A stretch of 64,000 bases of DNA from Bacillus bingmayongensis (GTDB taxonomy: Bacteria; Bacillota; Bacilli; Bacillales; Bacillaceae_G), in NCBI RefSeq assembly GCF_000299035.1, contig NZ_JH921517.1, positions 919,317 to 983,316 of the forward strand, written 5' to 3'. Numbering within the stretch: the first letter of the stretch is position 1; every line of letters begins with the position of its first letter. Below are positions 26,580 through 36,328 of this stretch, in pieces. The notes beneath the pieces are model-generated. The model did no database searches. It was not told the origin of the DNA and saw only the letters and a program-made list of their open reading frames with translations. The translations under genes were made by a program, and so were the position numbers.

Positions 26580-28280
26580 ATGAAAAAGGTGAAGAAACTA
26601 ACAGCGGTTGTAGCACCAGTTTTAGCGGTAAGTATGGCATTATCGGCATGCTCAGGATCAGGTGGGGATAAGAAGACAGGTACGTCGTCTAATAGTGAGG
26701 AAGAGAAAAAATCTGATATTAAATATGCAGCAAAACAAGTGCTAAATCGTACAGAAACAAATGAAATTCCAACAATGGATGTTACGAAAAATACGGATAC
26801 ACTTGGATCACAAATTTTAGGGAATACAATGGAAGGCCTATATCGCCTTGATAAAGATAATAAGCCAATCCCAGCTGTCGCAGAATCTAGTACGAAAAGC
26901 GAGGATGGAAAAAAATATACATTTAAACTTCGAAAAGATGCAAAATGGTCAAACGGTGACCCAGTAACAGCGAAAGATTTCGTGTATGCATGGCAGCGGT
27001 TAGTAGATCCAAATACAGCTGCAGAGTACGCATTTATTGCATACTACATTAAAAATGCAGAAGCAATCAATCAAGGAAAGGCGGAAGTATCTACACTAGG
27101 GGCAAAAGCAGTAGATGATCACACACTTGAAGTAGAACTAGAAAGAGCAACACCTTACTTCTTAAATTTAACGGCGTTTGTATCATATTACCCATTAAAT
27201 GAAAAGTTCGTAAAAGAAAAAGGGGAGAAATTCGGTTTAGAATCTGATACAACACTTTACAACGGACCATTCGTGTTAACAGACTGGAAACATGAAGAGG
27301 GCTGGAAACTGAAGAAAAATGATAGTTATTGGGATAAAAAGACTGTAAAATTAGAGGAAATTAACTACAGTGTTGTAAAAGATGCAGCGACTCGAGTGAA
27401 TCTATATGATAGTGGTCAAATTGATTTTGCTTTATTAAGTGGAGAATTTGTTGATAAATATAGAAATAACAAAGAAGAGTTTGGAACATATTCGGAACCA
27501 AGTACGTTCTACTTACGTTTAAACCAAAAACGTGCTGGCCAAGATACACCACTAAAGAGCAAAAAATTACGTGAAGCAATTGCATTGTCCATTAATAAAA
27601 AGGATTTAGCAAATGTAATTTTAAATGATGGTTCTAAACCCGCGGATTATTTAGTACCAAAAGGATTAGCGGCTGGTCCTAATAGTAAAGATTTCCAAGA
27701 GACGTTTAAAAATGGGTTAAAACCGGATGCAAAAAAAGCAGCGGCAGCATGGGAAGAAGCGAAGAAAGAGCTTGGTAAAGATCAAGTAACGCTTGAATTT
27801 TTGAACTATGATACAAGTAATGCAAAAAAAGTTGGAGAATATGTAAAAGACCAAATTGAGAAAAACTTAAAAGGTGTAACAGTTAATATTAAAATGCAGC
27901 CATTTAAACAAAAGCTAAAATTAGAATCTGAGCAAGATTATGATTTCTCTTACGCTGGCTGGAATCCAGACTATGCGGATCCAATGACATATTTGGATAT
28001 GTTTGAATCAACAAACTCTCAAAATCAGATGAGTTATTCGAATCCAAAATATGATGAAATGATTAACAAAGGTAAGACAGAGTTAATGGCAGATGCGAAG
28101 AAACGTTGGGAAGAGTTAGGAAAGGCTGAAAAACTGTTGCTTGAAGAGGATGTAGCGCTTGTACCGTTATATCAAAATGCTAGATCGTATGTAATGAAAC
28201 CAAACGTAAAAGGAGTCGTAAAACATAACATCAGTCCAGAATACAGCTTCAAGTGGGCTTATGTAACAGAGGAAAAGTAA
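26580..28280 (+). CDS. Oligopeptide-binding lipoprotein (OppA type), paralogue 3
   Basis: 566 residues; lipobox LSAC near Cys23, the same binding fold as its neighbours. Its N-terminal linker is closest to paralogue 2, while the cleft and C-terminal half (FLNYDTSNAKKVGEY, VPLYQNARSYVMKP) are closest to paralogue 1. This mosaic pattern points to gene conversion or serial duplication. ATG at 26580 has GGGAGGGG. Terminator follows. Confidence 0.92.
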   Translation: MKKVKKLTAVVAPVLAVSMALSACSGSGGDKKTGTSSNSEEEKKSDIKYAAKQVLNRTETNEIPTMDVTKNTDTLGSQILGNTMEGLYRLDKDNKPIPAVAESSTKSEDGKKYTFKLRKDAKWSNGDPVTAKDFVYAWQRLVDPNTAAEYAFIAYYIKNAEAINQGKAEVSTLGAKAVDDHTLEVELERATPYFLNLTAFVSYYPLNEKFVKEKGEKFGLESDTTLYNGPFVLTDWKHEEGWKLKKNDSYWDKKTVKLEEINYSVVKDAATRVNLYDSGQIDFALLSGEFVDKYRNNKEEFGTYSEPSTFYLRLNQKRAGQDTPLKSKKLREAIALSINKKDLANVILNDGSKPADYLVPKGLAAGPNSKDFQETFKNGLKPDAKKAAAAWEEAKKELGKDQVTLEFLNYDTSNAKKVGEYVKDQIEKNLKGVTVNIKMQPFKQKLKLESEQDYDFSYAGWNPDYADPMTYLDMFESTNSQNQMSYSNPKYDEMINKGKTELMADAKKRWEELGKAEKLLLEEDVALVPLYQNARSYVMKPNVKGVVKHNISPEYSFKWAYVTEEK

Positions 28281-28290
28281 GTAACGAAGA

Positions 28291-28338
28291 AAAAAGCATT
28301 TCTAAGGAGAAATAACTCTACCTTAGAAATGCTTTTTT
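28291..28338 (+). terminator. Terminator after oppA paralogue 3
   Basis: Stem AAAAAGCATTTCTAAGG / CCTTAGAAATGCTTTTT with a loop of about 14 bases, ending in TTTTTT. Confidence 0.85.
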
Positions 28339-28400
28339 AGTTTGCACCGTTTTTTATTTGCATGAATATAGCTAATGTAGAAAAAATGAAGGAGAGTCCT

Positions 28401-29120
28401 ATGAAAAGGAACGTATATATTGATTTTTTAGCTTATTACGGAATTGGAAGTGCACACCCTGGCGGTTTTACGTTAACGAAACAGTTATTGGAACAGTTGC
28501 CATTACATCGTGAAGCAAATGTGCTTGAAATAGGATGCGGAACAGGGCGGACGGCAGCTTACATGAAAAAACGATTTGGTTGCAATGTAACGGCAATTGA
28601 AAATAATGAAATCATGATCCAAAAGGCAAAAGATAGATGGTTACAAGAGCAATTACCCATTGAACTGATTAAAGGGAATGCGGAACAGTTGCCATTTTTA
28701 AATGAGCAATTTGACCTTGTATTAGGAGAATCTGTACTTGCTTTTACAAACAAAGAGCAGGTGATTCCTGAATGTTATCGTGTCTTGCAAAAGAACGGGA
28801 AACTTGTGGTCATTGAAATGATCATTGAGAAGCATTTAACAAAAGAAGAAGAGGATAAAATAATACAATTATATGGAATAAAGGAGTTACAAACAGAAAC
28901 GGAATGGATTGATGTATTCCAAATGACCAAATTTAAACGAATAACGATTGTAGGTGGAGGAACGATTGCAGAGACAGTTGCAGGACATATGGAGCAGCCA
29001 GAATGGAACTTGTCACATTTTATTCCGGCCGAATTGTATGATGCATGGGTACAGCACGAGCAAGTATTGCAAATGTACCAACATATTTTAGGGCATCGTG
29101 TATTTATTTGTGAAAAATAA
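28401..29120 (+). CDS. Class I SAM-dependent methyltransferase
   Basis: A 239-residue methyltransferase. ATG at 28401 is chosen because AAGGAG lies at 28389-28394; an in-frame ATG at 28362 lies upstream but lacks a site. Motif I is VLEIGCGTGRTAAYM, the acidic post-I residue is in VTAIENN, and QFDLVLGESVLAF with GKLVVIEM form the following strands, typical of the UbiE/COQ5-like group. The C-terminal 90 residues are a less usual extension. Substrate unknown. Confidence 0.85.
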   Translation: MKRNVYIDFLAYYGIGSAHPGGFTLTKQLLEQLPLHREANVLEIGCGTGRTAAYMKKRFGCNVTAIENNEIMIQKAKDRWLQEQLPIELIKGNAEQLPFLNEQFDLVLGESVLAFTNKEQVIPECYRVLQKNGKLVVIEMIIEKHLTKEEEDKIIQLYGIKELQTETEWIDVFQMTKFKRITIVGGGTIAETVAGHMEQPEWNLSHFIPAELYDAWVQHEQVLQMYQHILGHRVFICEK

Positions 29121-29189
29121 AAAGCAGACTAAAAAATCTGCTTCATTTATTCGTGTATGGTAGGGTAATCCTATTTCATTATTTTTGAA

Positions 29190-29224
29190 AAAGGAGTTGA
29201 CTAAAAAACAAAGTCATCTCCTTT
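29190..29224 (-). terminator. Terminator after the Cys/Gly-rich gene
   Basis: Stem AAAGGAG-TGAC / GTCA-CTCCTTT; on the minus strand it ends in a T run. A weaker hairpin (GCAGA / TCTGC) at 29122-29143 may end the methyltransferase transcript. Confidence 0.7.
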
Positions 29225-29229
29225 GTATA

Positions 29230-29571
29230 TTAGATGAAAAATAATGCTGCTAAAGCAATACCGAAAATAAATCCAAAAGCTAATTCAATGGCGCCACTTC
29301 CGCAAAATCCTCTACCACAACCTCTATCAAAACCAAATCCACAACGGTTACATTGACGTAATCCACCACAAAAGTCACAGCCGCCATTTGCATATGCATC
29401 ATAGTATCCAAAACCGGTATCAAAAGATGGACGATGAAACGGCTCAATCCAAACAGAATCATCTGTTACGTCAACTATTTTACCTAGATGAATATAACCA
29501 TCGCGATCTTCAATTCGTACAACTTTACCAAAATAACGTCGGCAAGTATTATAACATTTTTGACGATGCAC
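29230..29571 (-). CDS. Cys/Gly-rich small protein with C-terminal membrane span
   Basis: 113 residues in three parts. The first 45 (KVVRIEDRDGYIHLGKIVDVTDDSVWIEP) look like a small beta-barrel of the LSm/SH3 style. The middle is rich in Cys, Gly and Phe, with CDFCGG, CNRCGF and CGRGFCG. The end (about 92-113) is a hydrophobic membrane span. Such Cys/Gly-rich proteins in Bacillus are often spore-associated, but no direct sign of that is visible here. A GGAGGAAAG site precedes the ATG. I do not recognise a named family. Confidence 0.65.
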   Translation of the reverse strand: MHRQKCYNTCRRYFGKVVRIEDRDGYIHLGKIVDVTDDSVWIEPFHRPSFDTGFGYYDAYANGGCDFCGGLRQCNRCGFGFDRGCGRGFCGSGAIELAFGFIFGIALAALFFI

Positions 29572-29711
29572 GTTCTTTCCTCCTTCCGTGTTACAGTAAT
29601 ACGATATGTTAACAGGACAAGTACGGCTTGTACGATTGACCTAAGTTTCATAATTGTTGCGAGAAAGGGAAAAGATAAGGGGAGAGTGTATGTGGAAAAG
29701 GAGTGGGACAT

Positions 29712-30047
29712 ATGGAACCTAAAGATCAATTTCAAACATATGAAGTTCCTTGGAATGAATTTACAAACGCCCTTCGTAGTGAAATGGAAAAGCAAATAGG
29801 GGCAGATATTATCGATAGGATTGTTTGTGATTTAGCAGATGGATTTGAAGTGTATACATATATACAAGGAGATTTGGATTTTGAATATGAAGAGGTACTT
29901 GAACGGAAATTTGGAAGTGATGGGGAAATCCCCAACTTGTTAACAGTTATGTTATTAGCAAGTATTTATCATACAAGCGAAGAGAATATCCGCCTGCACG
30001 CGGATCGTAAAGACAATCCTATTGTTGAAGTATATGTGAAGCAATAA
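29712..30047 (+). CDS. Hypothetical acidic protein (111 aa)
   Basis: Cytosolic, acidic protein without motifs I recognise. ATG at 29712 is preferred over GTG at 29703 because AAGGAG lies about nine bases before it. Mixed alpha/beta character: WNEFTNALRSEMEKQIGADIIDRI looks helical and VYTYIQGDLDFEYEEVL follows. A clear terminator comes right after the stop. Confidence 0.65.
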   Translation: MEPKDQFQTYEVPWNEFTNALRSEMEKQIGADIIDRIVCDLADGFEVYTYIQGDLDFEYEEVLERKFGSDGEIPNLLTVMLLASIYHTSEENIRLHADRKDNPIVEVYVKQ

Positions 30048-30076
30048 AAACACGCTGTTATAGGCGTGTTTTTTAT
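30046..30076 (+). terminator. Terminator after the 111-aa gene
   Basis: Stem AAACACGC / GCGTGTTT with a loop of about 8 bases and a T run. Confidence 0.8.
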
Positions 30077-30280
30077 TTGGATGATAAGATGATAGAAGAT
30101 TCTAACTTTTGGGAGGGAGGAAATGGTTTTGCAGTTATGTTTGATGATGATGGATTTATATTAACTTTGATGAAAGGGAAAGAGGTACAGTATCCTAAAA
30201 CATTTCATGTGGGATTTCCACAAGAAAATGAAGAACAGGTGAATAAGATTAATCAACGTTTGAAGTACTTTGCTAATTAA
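30077..30280 (+). CDS. Hypothetical short protein (67 aa or fewer)
   Basis: Open frame from TTG at 30077 (or ATG at 30089) to 30280. The sequence reads like a real protein (FWEGGNGFAVMFDDDGF, YPKTFHVGFPQENEEQ), but no ribosome site precedes either start and the 5' end runs into the terminator of the upstream gene. It may be a 5'-truncated gene. Function unknown. Confidence 0.4.
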   Translation: MDDKMIEDSNFWEGGNGFAVMFDDDGFILTLMKGKEVQYPKTFHVGFPQENEEQVNKINQRLKYFAN

Positions 30281-30385
30281 ACAGTATAAACCTTTATCAT
30301 AATAACCAAAGGCGTAATTGCTGAATACTTAAATAGAAAAGAATCCAACTTTTTTGTAAGAATTTTCTGCATGGAATGTATTAAG

Positions 30386-30426
30386 AGCCTGTTTTGATCA
30401 TTTTCTTTTCAAAACAGGTTTCTTAA
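30386..30426 (+). terminator. Terminator-like hairpin
   Basis: Stem CCTGTTTTGA / TCAAAACAGG, 11-base loop, then TTTCTTAATATT. The gap 30281-30632 has this hairpin and otherwise no gene. Confidence 0.65.
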
Positions 30427-30632
30427 TATTATAAAAAACAAACGCTATAAGACGTACAATCAATCAAAATTTACAAGAGGGTGGTCACCAAAATGGCTTT
30501 TTTATTTTAGTAATATTGTCTACATAATAAAATTATAGAAACTCGTTTATCCGAAAATACAAGTCATATATCTTGTTTCTTTTCATAAATTTAAACATAG
30601 GAATTTGTCTACAAAGGTGGCGAAGCCTCATC

Positions 30633-32732
30633 ATGAAGATTCGAATCTGTGCCACATTCATCTTTTTTCTATTATCGTGTTTGAATCCTTTTTCAACTTT
30701 TGCAAAAGGAGAGGAGGCAAAAGAAAGGGTCGTTTCACTTGTATATGATGATTCTGGCAGCATGAGAAATAACGATCGCTGGAAGTATGCCAATTACGCT
30801 TTGCAAAGTTTAGTTGCATTATTAGATGAAAAAGATAGCTTTTCATATGTTCCAATGAGTCGTCCTACTGAAGCAATTAGTGTCGGCTTAATGAATAAAA
30901 AAAGGCAAACAGAAATTGATCAAATTGGAGCATGGAAGAATTATTTAAATACGCCGTTTAGCGCAGTAGAGACCGCGATGCAATCTATTAAAAAGGAAGC
31001 AGACATAAATGGAAAACGTGAATTTTGGCTTATTGTATTAACTGACGGGGCATTTAATGAATTAGAAAAAGAAAAGACTGGCGGTAAAGAACAAATCACG
31101 CAGAAACTGGAACAATTTAAAAAAGAAATGGAAGCGAAAAAAATATCATTGCATCCAGTTTTAATAACAATGGAAGAAAACTTAGGACAGCAAGAACAAC
31201 AACAGATGAATACGTTCAAAGAAATTTGGAAGCAAAAAATAAATGGTATCATCATGCCGACGAGTGGGGAAGATGGAGTCATTCAAAGTGTAAATCAAGC
31301 AGCTGCCTTGGTTGCGAATCGAGATCCGTTTTCTTCTGTTGAATCTGTCGTGAAAACAAATATATCTGGTAATAAATTAGAGATTACTACGCCATTCCCA
31401 TTAAAGCGAATGACGTTCGTACAACAATCTACTAACGCATCGCAATATCGGATAGAACAACTTTCTAAACCATTAGAAGTACAATCGTCCTTTTCGATTC
31501 ACGCACCAGGAGAAGCAAAATTATATGGTGGTATTACTCATATCGGTGCTACGAACCATAAAGTAATTAACCCAGGGACATACAAATTAGAAATTGATAG
31601 AGATATTGTGAAAGAAGGATTGAAAGTACTTGTTGAACCAGCACTTGACTATACCGTTTCTACTTATGATAAAGAGGATAAAGCGAAAAAAAACGTTGAG
31701 AAAATGTATGAGGGAACGAAAGCAGTTATTGAAGCGAAACCGACAGATTTACCAATTCAATCTTCTTATTTCCAAGCAGAAATAGAACTAGATGGAAAGC
31801 TGTATCCAATGAAATGGGATAATAAAAGAAGCCTATTCTACTATGAGACACAAGTTGGAAAACAGCCAGTACGTGGGAAAGTTCATATGAATATAAAAGG
31901 GTTTTACAGACAAACGAGAGAGTTCCGAATCGATCCGATGCCAAAGGCAAAGTTGTCTTTGCAGGTCATAACGAAAGATTATGAGGAGAAGGTGACGAAT
32001 TTAGAAAAGAGTAAACCGTTTGTGTTGCAGCCATTACTAAATGGTGAACCAATGACAGAAGTGGAGGTAAAGAAACTACTGCAATCTACTGGTGTTACAT
32101 CTCATCAATCGATCAACTACGAACTGCGGCAACATGACAATCAAATTTATGTGTATCCTCGTCCTTACTACTCCGATACATTCAATTTTACAGATACCGG
32201 CACCATAGAAGCTACCATCACTATAAACGATTCAAGGTTACAAGAAGTAAAGAAAACGATTTCGTTTCATATTCAAAATGCACCATTCTGGGAACGTTAT
32301 GCGCTAATTTTTCAATTTGTAATCCCAGTTGCATTCCTACTTTTGCTGGTTGCGATTCTTATTTTAGGGTGGATTGTCCGGCCAAGGTTTCATCGGAAAG
32401 CAATGTTGTACTACGAATGGGATCAAGAAGTAGCGAAAGATTGGCTGTATCAATCTGAACCAGAATTACTAAGAAACAAATGGTGGAAACATTATTTTGG
32501 TATTCCATTTCGAGCAGAACGAAAGACGATACAATCCGTAACCTTTATAGCGAAAAAAGGTTCAAAGTCTATATTTGTAGCAAAGGAATCACAAGTGATC
32601 GGTATGATCATTGACGGTATGTTTATAACAGAGGAAGACGCTGGAAATGAGCATAAAACATTATATCCGAATGAAATTTTACTGATTGATCGTGGATATG
32701 GAAAAGAAATCTATCGATACGAATGTGAATAA
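30633..32732 (+). CDS. Exported von Willebrand factor A domain protein, membrane-anchored
   Basis: 699 residues from ATG at 30633 (AAGGTGG upstream, slightly long spacing). N-terminal export signal (about 1-25; an LLSC sequence might also be a weak lipobox). A vWA domain follows, about 32-230, with metal-site residues in YDDSGSM (Asp39, Ser41, Ser43) and VLTDGAF. The middle, about 240-545, looks like several beta-sandwich repeats. One strong membrane span lies at about 557-582, followed by 117 basic-to-aromatic residues predicted inside the cell. So the vWA domain would be outside and the tail inside. The next gene is a large tubulin-like cytosolic protein, suggesting a joint role across the membrane. 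No named family recognised beyond vWA. Confidence 0.85.
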   Translation: MKIRICATFIFFLLSCLNPFSTFAKGEEAKERVVSLVYDDSGSMRNNDRWKYANYALQSLVALLDEKDSFSYVPMSRPTEAISVGLMNKKRQTEIDQIGAWKNYLNTPFSAVETAMQSIKKEADINGKREFWLIVLTDGAFNELEKEKTGGKEQITQKLEQFKKEMEAKKISLHPVLITMEENLGQQEQQQMNTFKEIWKQKINGIIMPTSGEDGVIQSVNQAAALVANRDPFSSVESVVKTNISGNKLEITTPFPLKRMTFVQQSTNASQYRIEQLSKPLEVQSSFSIHAPGEAKLYGGITHIGATNHKVINPGTYKLEIDRDIVKEGLKVLVEPALDYTVSTYDKEDKAKKNVEKMYEGTKAVIEAKPTDLPIQSSYFQAEIELDGKLYPMKWDNKRSLFYYETQVGKQPVRGKVHMNIKGFYRQTREFRIDPMPKAKLSLQVITKDYEEKVTNLEKSKPFVLQPLLNGEPMTEVEVKKLLQSTGVTSHQSINYELRQHDNQIYVYPRPYYSDTFNFTDTGTIEATITINDSRLQEVKKTISFHIQNAPFWERYALIFQFVIPVAFLLLLVAILILGWIVRPRFHRKAMLYYEWDQEVAKDWLYQSEPELLRNKWWKHYFGIPFRAERKTIQSVTFIAKKGSKSIFVAKESQVIGMIIDGMFITEEDAGNEHKTLYPNEILLIDRGYGKEIYRYECE

Positions 32733-32740
32733 TAGAGGAA

Positions 32741-32883
32741 GTTCAAAAAGTCCGGTAAAGATAGCTGTCGTATTTCTTCGTGACGTTGCCAGTCCGGTAC
32801 TCATGTAGTTTTCAGCTACACTCCGTATTCAGCTGGCGTCTGCGCCTTGAACTACTTGGCTCTCTTTATCTTCCTTTTTGAAC
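32741..32883. repeat. 143-bp inverted-repeat element inside the vWA/tubulin operon
   Basis: Ends GTTCAAAAAG (32741-32750) and CTTTTTGAAC (32874-32883) are perfect inverted repeats. Matching continues with GGTAAAGA against TCTTTATC. The GC content inside is higher than the surroundings and there are internal hairpins, such as GTAGTTTTCAGCTAC. It is non-coding and resembles other small intergenic repeats of the B. cereus group. It would be part of the mRNA if the two genes are co-transcribed. Confidence 0.65.
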
Positions 32884-32908
32884 ACGCACTTATAGGAAGG
32901 TGGTTCAC

Positions 32909-35900
32909 ATGACATTACAAGTTCCCACAATTTTAATTGGTTTAGGTGGAATCGGTAGTACTGTTACACATCAAATATATGAAAAATTGCCAGAGGAACG
33001 ACGTAAAAAGGTAGCAATGCATGTCTTTGACACAGATGTGAATACATTAAGTAAATTTGAGCATATTCGTAAGTTCAAGACACAAACTAGCTCTAGTAAA
33101 ACACCGCGAGAATATATTGCGGGGGATCCGACGATTCCAGAATGGTTTCCGATGGACCCTACAATTCTAGATAAACCATTAACAGAAGGAGCTGGCCAAC
33201 TCCGTGTGATTTCACGCTTAGCCCTTCGGGCAGCGATGAAAGAAGATAAATTGACTGCTTTTTGGCAAGAAATCGAAAAGATTTTTCCTGTCACAAGTGA
33301 TCAAACAGAGTATGGTGTTCGCGTTATTATCGTTACATCATTAGCTGGTGGTACCGGTTCAGGTATGTTCTTACAAATTGCATTGTATTTACGCGAAATG
33401 CTTCGAAAAAAATTACAACATCATAACATTTTAATACGGGGTGCATTTTTAATGCCAGATGCACTTGTTAAGACGCGCACCGTTAGTGCGAAAGAATTTG
33501 AAACTGTGCAGGCAAACGGTTACGCGTCATTAAAAGAGTTGCATGCAATTACACTTGGTTCAACAGGTGAATTATCAAAGCGGGGCGGTGTAACAATTGA
33601 ACTAGAGTATCGTCCGGATCAAGTGGATGAAGACGGGAGAACGAATCATACAATTAAAGAACATCATTTACCATATAATTATTGTTTCTTATATGATTAT
33701 GAAAATTTACATGGTCATCATTTACACAATCTATCAGATTACATGGAACAAATGACAAACACGATTTATTTACAGCTATTTAGTCCGATGTCCACAAGTC
33801 ATTTTGCACAAGAAGATAATCAAATTCAGCAGTTGGCAGAATCGAATGGAAAAGCACGTTATTGCGGTGCTGGAACGGCAAAGCTCATTTATCCATATGA
33901 GCATGTTTTAAAATATTGTGCCTTGAAATGGGCTGTGCAAGGATTAGATGAATCATGGCTCCATTTAGATCAATTGTTTCAAGAGAAAAAACAGCGGTAT
34001 GAGCAAGATGTTCGCCGTGGTATGCAGCGTGAAAAGCCAGAGCGAGGGAAAAGTTATTTAGAAGATTTAGAGCATCTTGCCACTCGTCCGGAGCAAGCGC
34101 ATATTTTCTATAGACAAATGTATAATGAAACACGCGAAGGTGCAGAGGGAGGTAAGGTTGGCGTTGCGAAATCCAAGTTGTTTTTAGAAGCAGTTGAAAG
34201 TTATGTACAGCGTACTGTACAAAAAGACGAAGAGTTAAATAGGTTACAGCATGAATGTAAAATATCTGCTGCAAAGCTTAAAATGATGGAGCAAATGAAG
34301 GGGGAAGTGGCGAGAGTTGATCATGCAGTTCGGTTATATGCATACGCGATTCCAAGTCGTGTACATGAACATGTGACGACGCTTTTGTATGACATGATAG
34401 AATCGGATCGATATGCACCTAGTGGTTCAGAAGGACAGTCATATCAACTAAATACGTGGTTTTTAAAGAAAACAGAAGCTGTTCATCCAGTGGCTGCTCG
34501 TTTTATGCTATATGAAATTCGGAAGCAATTAGTAGAGAAGATGAATCGCTTACATGAGAATAATGAACAGAAGCGTAATTTAATTCAAAACTACGATAAG
34601 AAATTTAATGTAAGTAATATTGATGGTACAGTAACAGCAGTGCGCCGCGTTGAACTGGCGCAGCAGCAAGGTTGGTTTGGAAAGGTGTTCTACAATCAGC
34701 AGCGTACATTCCGAAAAGAATTTGAAGATATAGTCACGCAATATGTGCATAAGTTGAATGAATATCGTAAAGAAATGTTACTTGAACTCGTTTATCAATC
34801 CTTATATCAAGCAGTAAATAAAATGATCCAACATTGGGAAAGGTTCTTTGATAATTTACAAGAGACACGTGAAAATTTGCTGTTTGAAATTCAAAAACGA
34901 AGCAAAGAATTTGAAGGGAAAACAAATCCAACAAATGTATATGTATTAGCAGATGAAAAGCTACAAGAAAGAATATGGGAAGATATGCAGCAACATTTAA
35001 ATTTAGGTGTGCTTCCCAAGGATATATCAGCGGAGATTTATATGAGCTTGTATGCGGAATATTGTCGTGATACACAAGCGGAAGAAAGTCAATCTAAGAA
35101 GGTAGAGGATTTTTATCGGGAGCACATTTTAACGTATTGCTATGCCGAACTTCAAGTGCGATATCGTGACAAACTAGAGCTTAATATTATTGAAGCATTG
35201 CGAAAAGAAGCGGATTTTAAAAAACGTGATCGTAATGAGTATGTGAGAGAAAAAATTGAAGACCTTTTCCATTTAGCAAGTCCATTTATTCCGAAAGTAG
35301 CCCATCATCGTGAGTTACAATATTGGGGGGTACATCCTTCACTAAAACAGGAACTACAAGAAGAACTATTGCAAGAAATGTTTCAAGAAAAAGATACAGT
35401 GAATGAAGCATTTTCACCATTTGAAGTAATTTGTTACCGAGCACATTATGGATTGTCGTTACAAGATTTTCCTAAGCTTTCATCTGGACATCTTGCAAAT
35501 GGTTTTATGAATGATAAAGGTGACTATTTTCAGTCTTATTATCGCCGCGTGAATAAATTAAATATCAAAAAATCGAATTTAACACCACATTTAGATAAAT
35601 ATTGGCACTTACCAGCCTTTATGCCGGACTTAAATGCAACGCAGACCAAGTTAGATTATGATAAATGTAATCGTGCTCTTCTTTATGCATATATGTATCG
35701 GTGGATTAGTCTTGTTGCTGTCGATGGTCAATTTGTATATCAATACAATGGTGTAGGTCGCAGCTTTTTAATTCAGTCAATGGGAAAAAATATTTCAAGC
35801 GAAAGCTATAAATTGCATCGCGCATTGCTTCATAATCCGTTTATTTATGAAAATATTTTGTCACGTTTTGAAGAAGAGCAGGAAAAAGCAATGCTCCAAG

Positions 35901-36271
35901 GTGGGCATTTGTATACACAAGTCTTTGTGTTAGGTGCTCAAGATGTAAGATGGCTTCGCAAAGAGCATGTTCATAATATTTTAGATATCATTTTAATGTA
36001 TGACCGTGAGGCAAAGTATGATCCAACGCTAGAAGAAACATCAGATGAATTATTGCGTTTACTTCTAGATGAGATAAGGCTGTATTTTCAAAGTTATTAT
36101 GGTACGGGTGCAGAAATGGTGGCAAAGAAAGAAGCAGAGACGTTTGTAAAACAGCTATGGGACCGTTCGTATGCAAAAGGTTATGTGGATCCCAATAGTG
36201 CGCCTTATAAAAAGTGGCAACATGCATTACATGTTCAAGATGAGGAACAAGACACAAAAACGAATGTATAG
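32909..36271 (+). CDS. Large tubulin/FtsZ-like protein (Tubulin_2 type)
   Basis: 1120 residues from ATG at 32909 with AGGAAGG upstream. The N-terminal region has the nucleotide-binding marks of the tubulin/FtsZ superfamily: LIGLGGIGS (11-17, first glycine loop), VFDTD (39-43), GAGQLR (94-99) and the tubulin signature AGGTGSG (146-152). Its order and spacing fit the bacterial Tubulin-like (Tubulin_2) group. The remaining 850 residues are mostly charged helix, with likely coiled coils around 440-480 and 560-680, and no membrane span. It probably binds GTP and may polymerise; that is inference from the family. Placed after a membrane vWA protein and before a 47-residue acidic protein. Confidence 0.8.
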   Translation: MTLQVPTILIGLGGIGSTVTHQIYEKLPEERRKKVAMHVFDTDVNTLSKFEHIRKFKTQTSSSKTPREYIAGDPTIPEWFPMDPTILDKPLTEGAGQLRVISRLALRAAMKEDKLTAFWQEIEKIFPVTSDQTEYGVRVIIVTSLAGGTGSGMFLQIALYLREMLRKKLQHHNILIRGAFLMPDALVKTRTVSAKEFETVQANGYASLKELHAITLGSTGELSKRGGVTIELEYRPDQVDEDGRTNHTIKEHHLPYNYCFLYDYENLHGHHLHNLSDYMEQMTNTIYLQLFSPMSTSHFAQEDNQIQQLAESNGKARYCGAGTAKLIYPYEHVLKYCALKWAVQGLDESWLHLDQLFQEKKQRYEQDVRRGMQREKPERGKSYLEDLEHLATRPEQAHIFYRQMYNETREGAEGGKVGVAKSKLFLEAVESYVQRTVQKDEELNRLQHECKISAAKLKMMEQMKGEVARVDHAVRLYAYAIPSRVHEHVTTLLYDMIESDRYAPSGSEGQSYQLNTWFLKKTEAVHPVAARFMLYEIRKQLVEKMNRLHENNEQKRNLIQNYDKKFNVSNIDGTVTAVRRVELAQQQGWFGKVFYNQQRTFRKEFEDIVTQYVHKLNEYRKEMLLELVYQSLYQAVNKMIQHWERFFDNLQETRENLLFEIQKRSKEFEGKTNPTNVYVLADEKLQERIWEDMQQHLNLGVLPKDISAEIYMSLYAEYCRDTQAEESQSKKVEDFYREHILTYCYAELQVRYRDKLELNIIEALRKEADFKKRDRNEYVREKIEDLFHLASPFIPKVAHHRELQYWGVHPSLKQELQEELLQEMFQEKDTVNEAFSPFEVICYRAHYGLSLQDFPKLSSGHLANGFMNDKGDYFQSYYRRVNKLNIKKSNLTPHLDKYWHLPAFMPDLNATQTKLDYDKCNRALLYAYMYRWISLVAVDGQFVYQYNGVGRSFLIQSMGKNISSESYKLHRALLHNPFIYENILSRFEEEQEKAMLQGGHLYTQVFVLGAQDVRWLRKEHVHNILDIILMYDREAKYDPTLEETSDELLRLLLDEIRLYFQSYYGTGAEMVAKKEAETFVKQLWDRSYAKGYVDPNSAPYKKWQHALHVQDEEQDTKTNV

Positions 36272-36328
36272 CATGAAGATAGGGAACCCTTAATTATGTC
36301 AATACTATTTTTGAAAAGAGGGGTTCAG

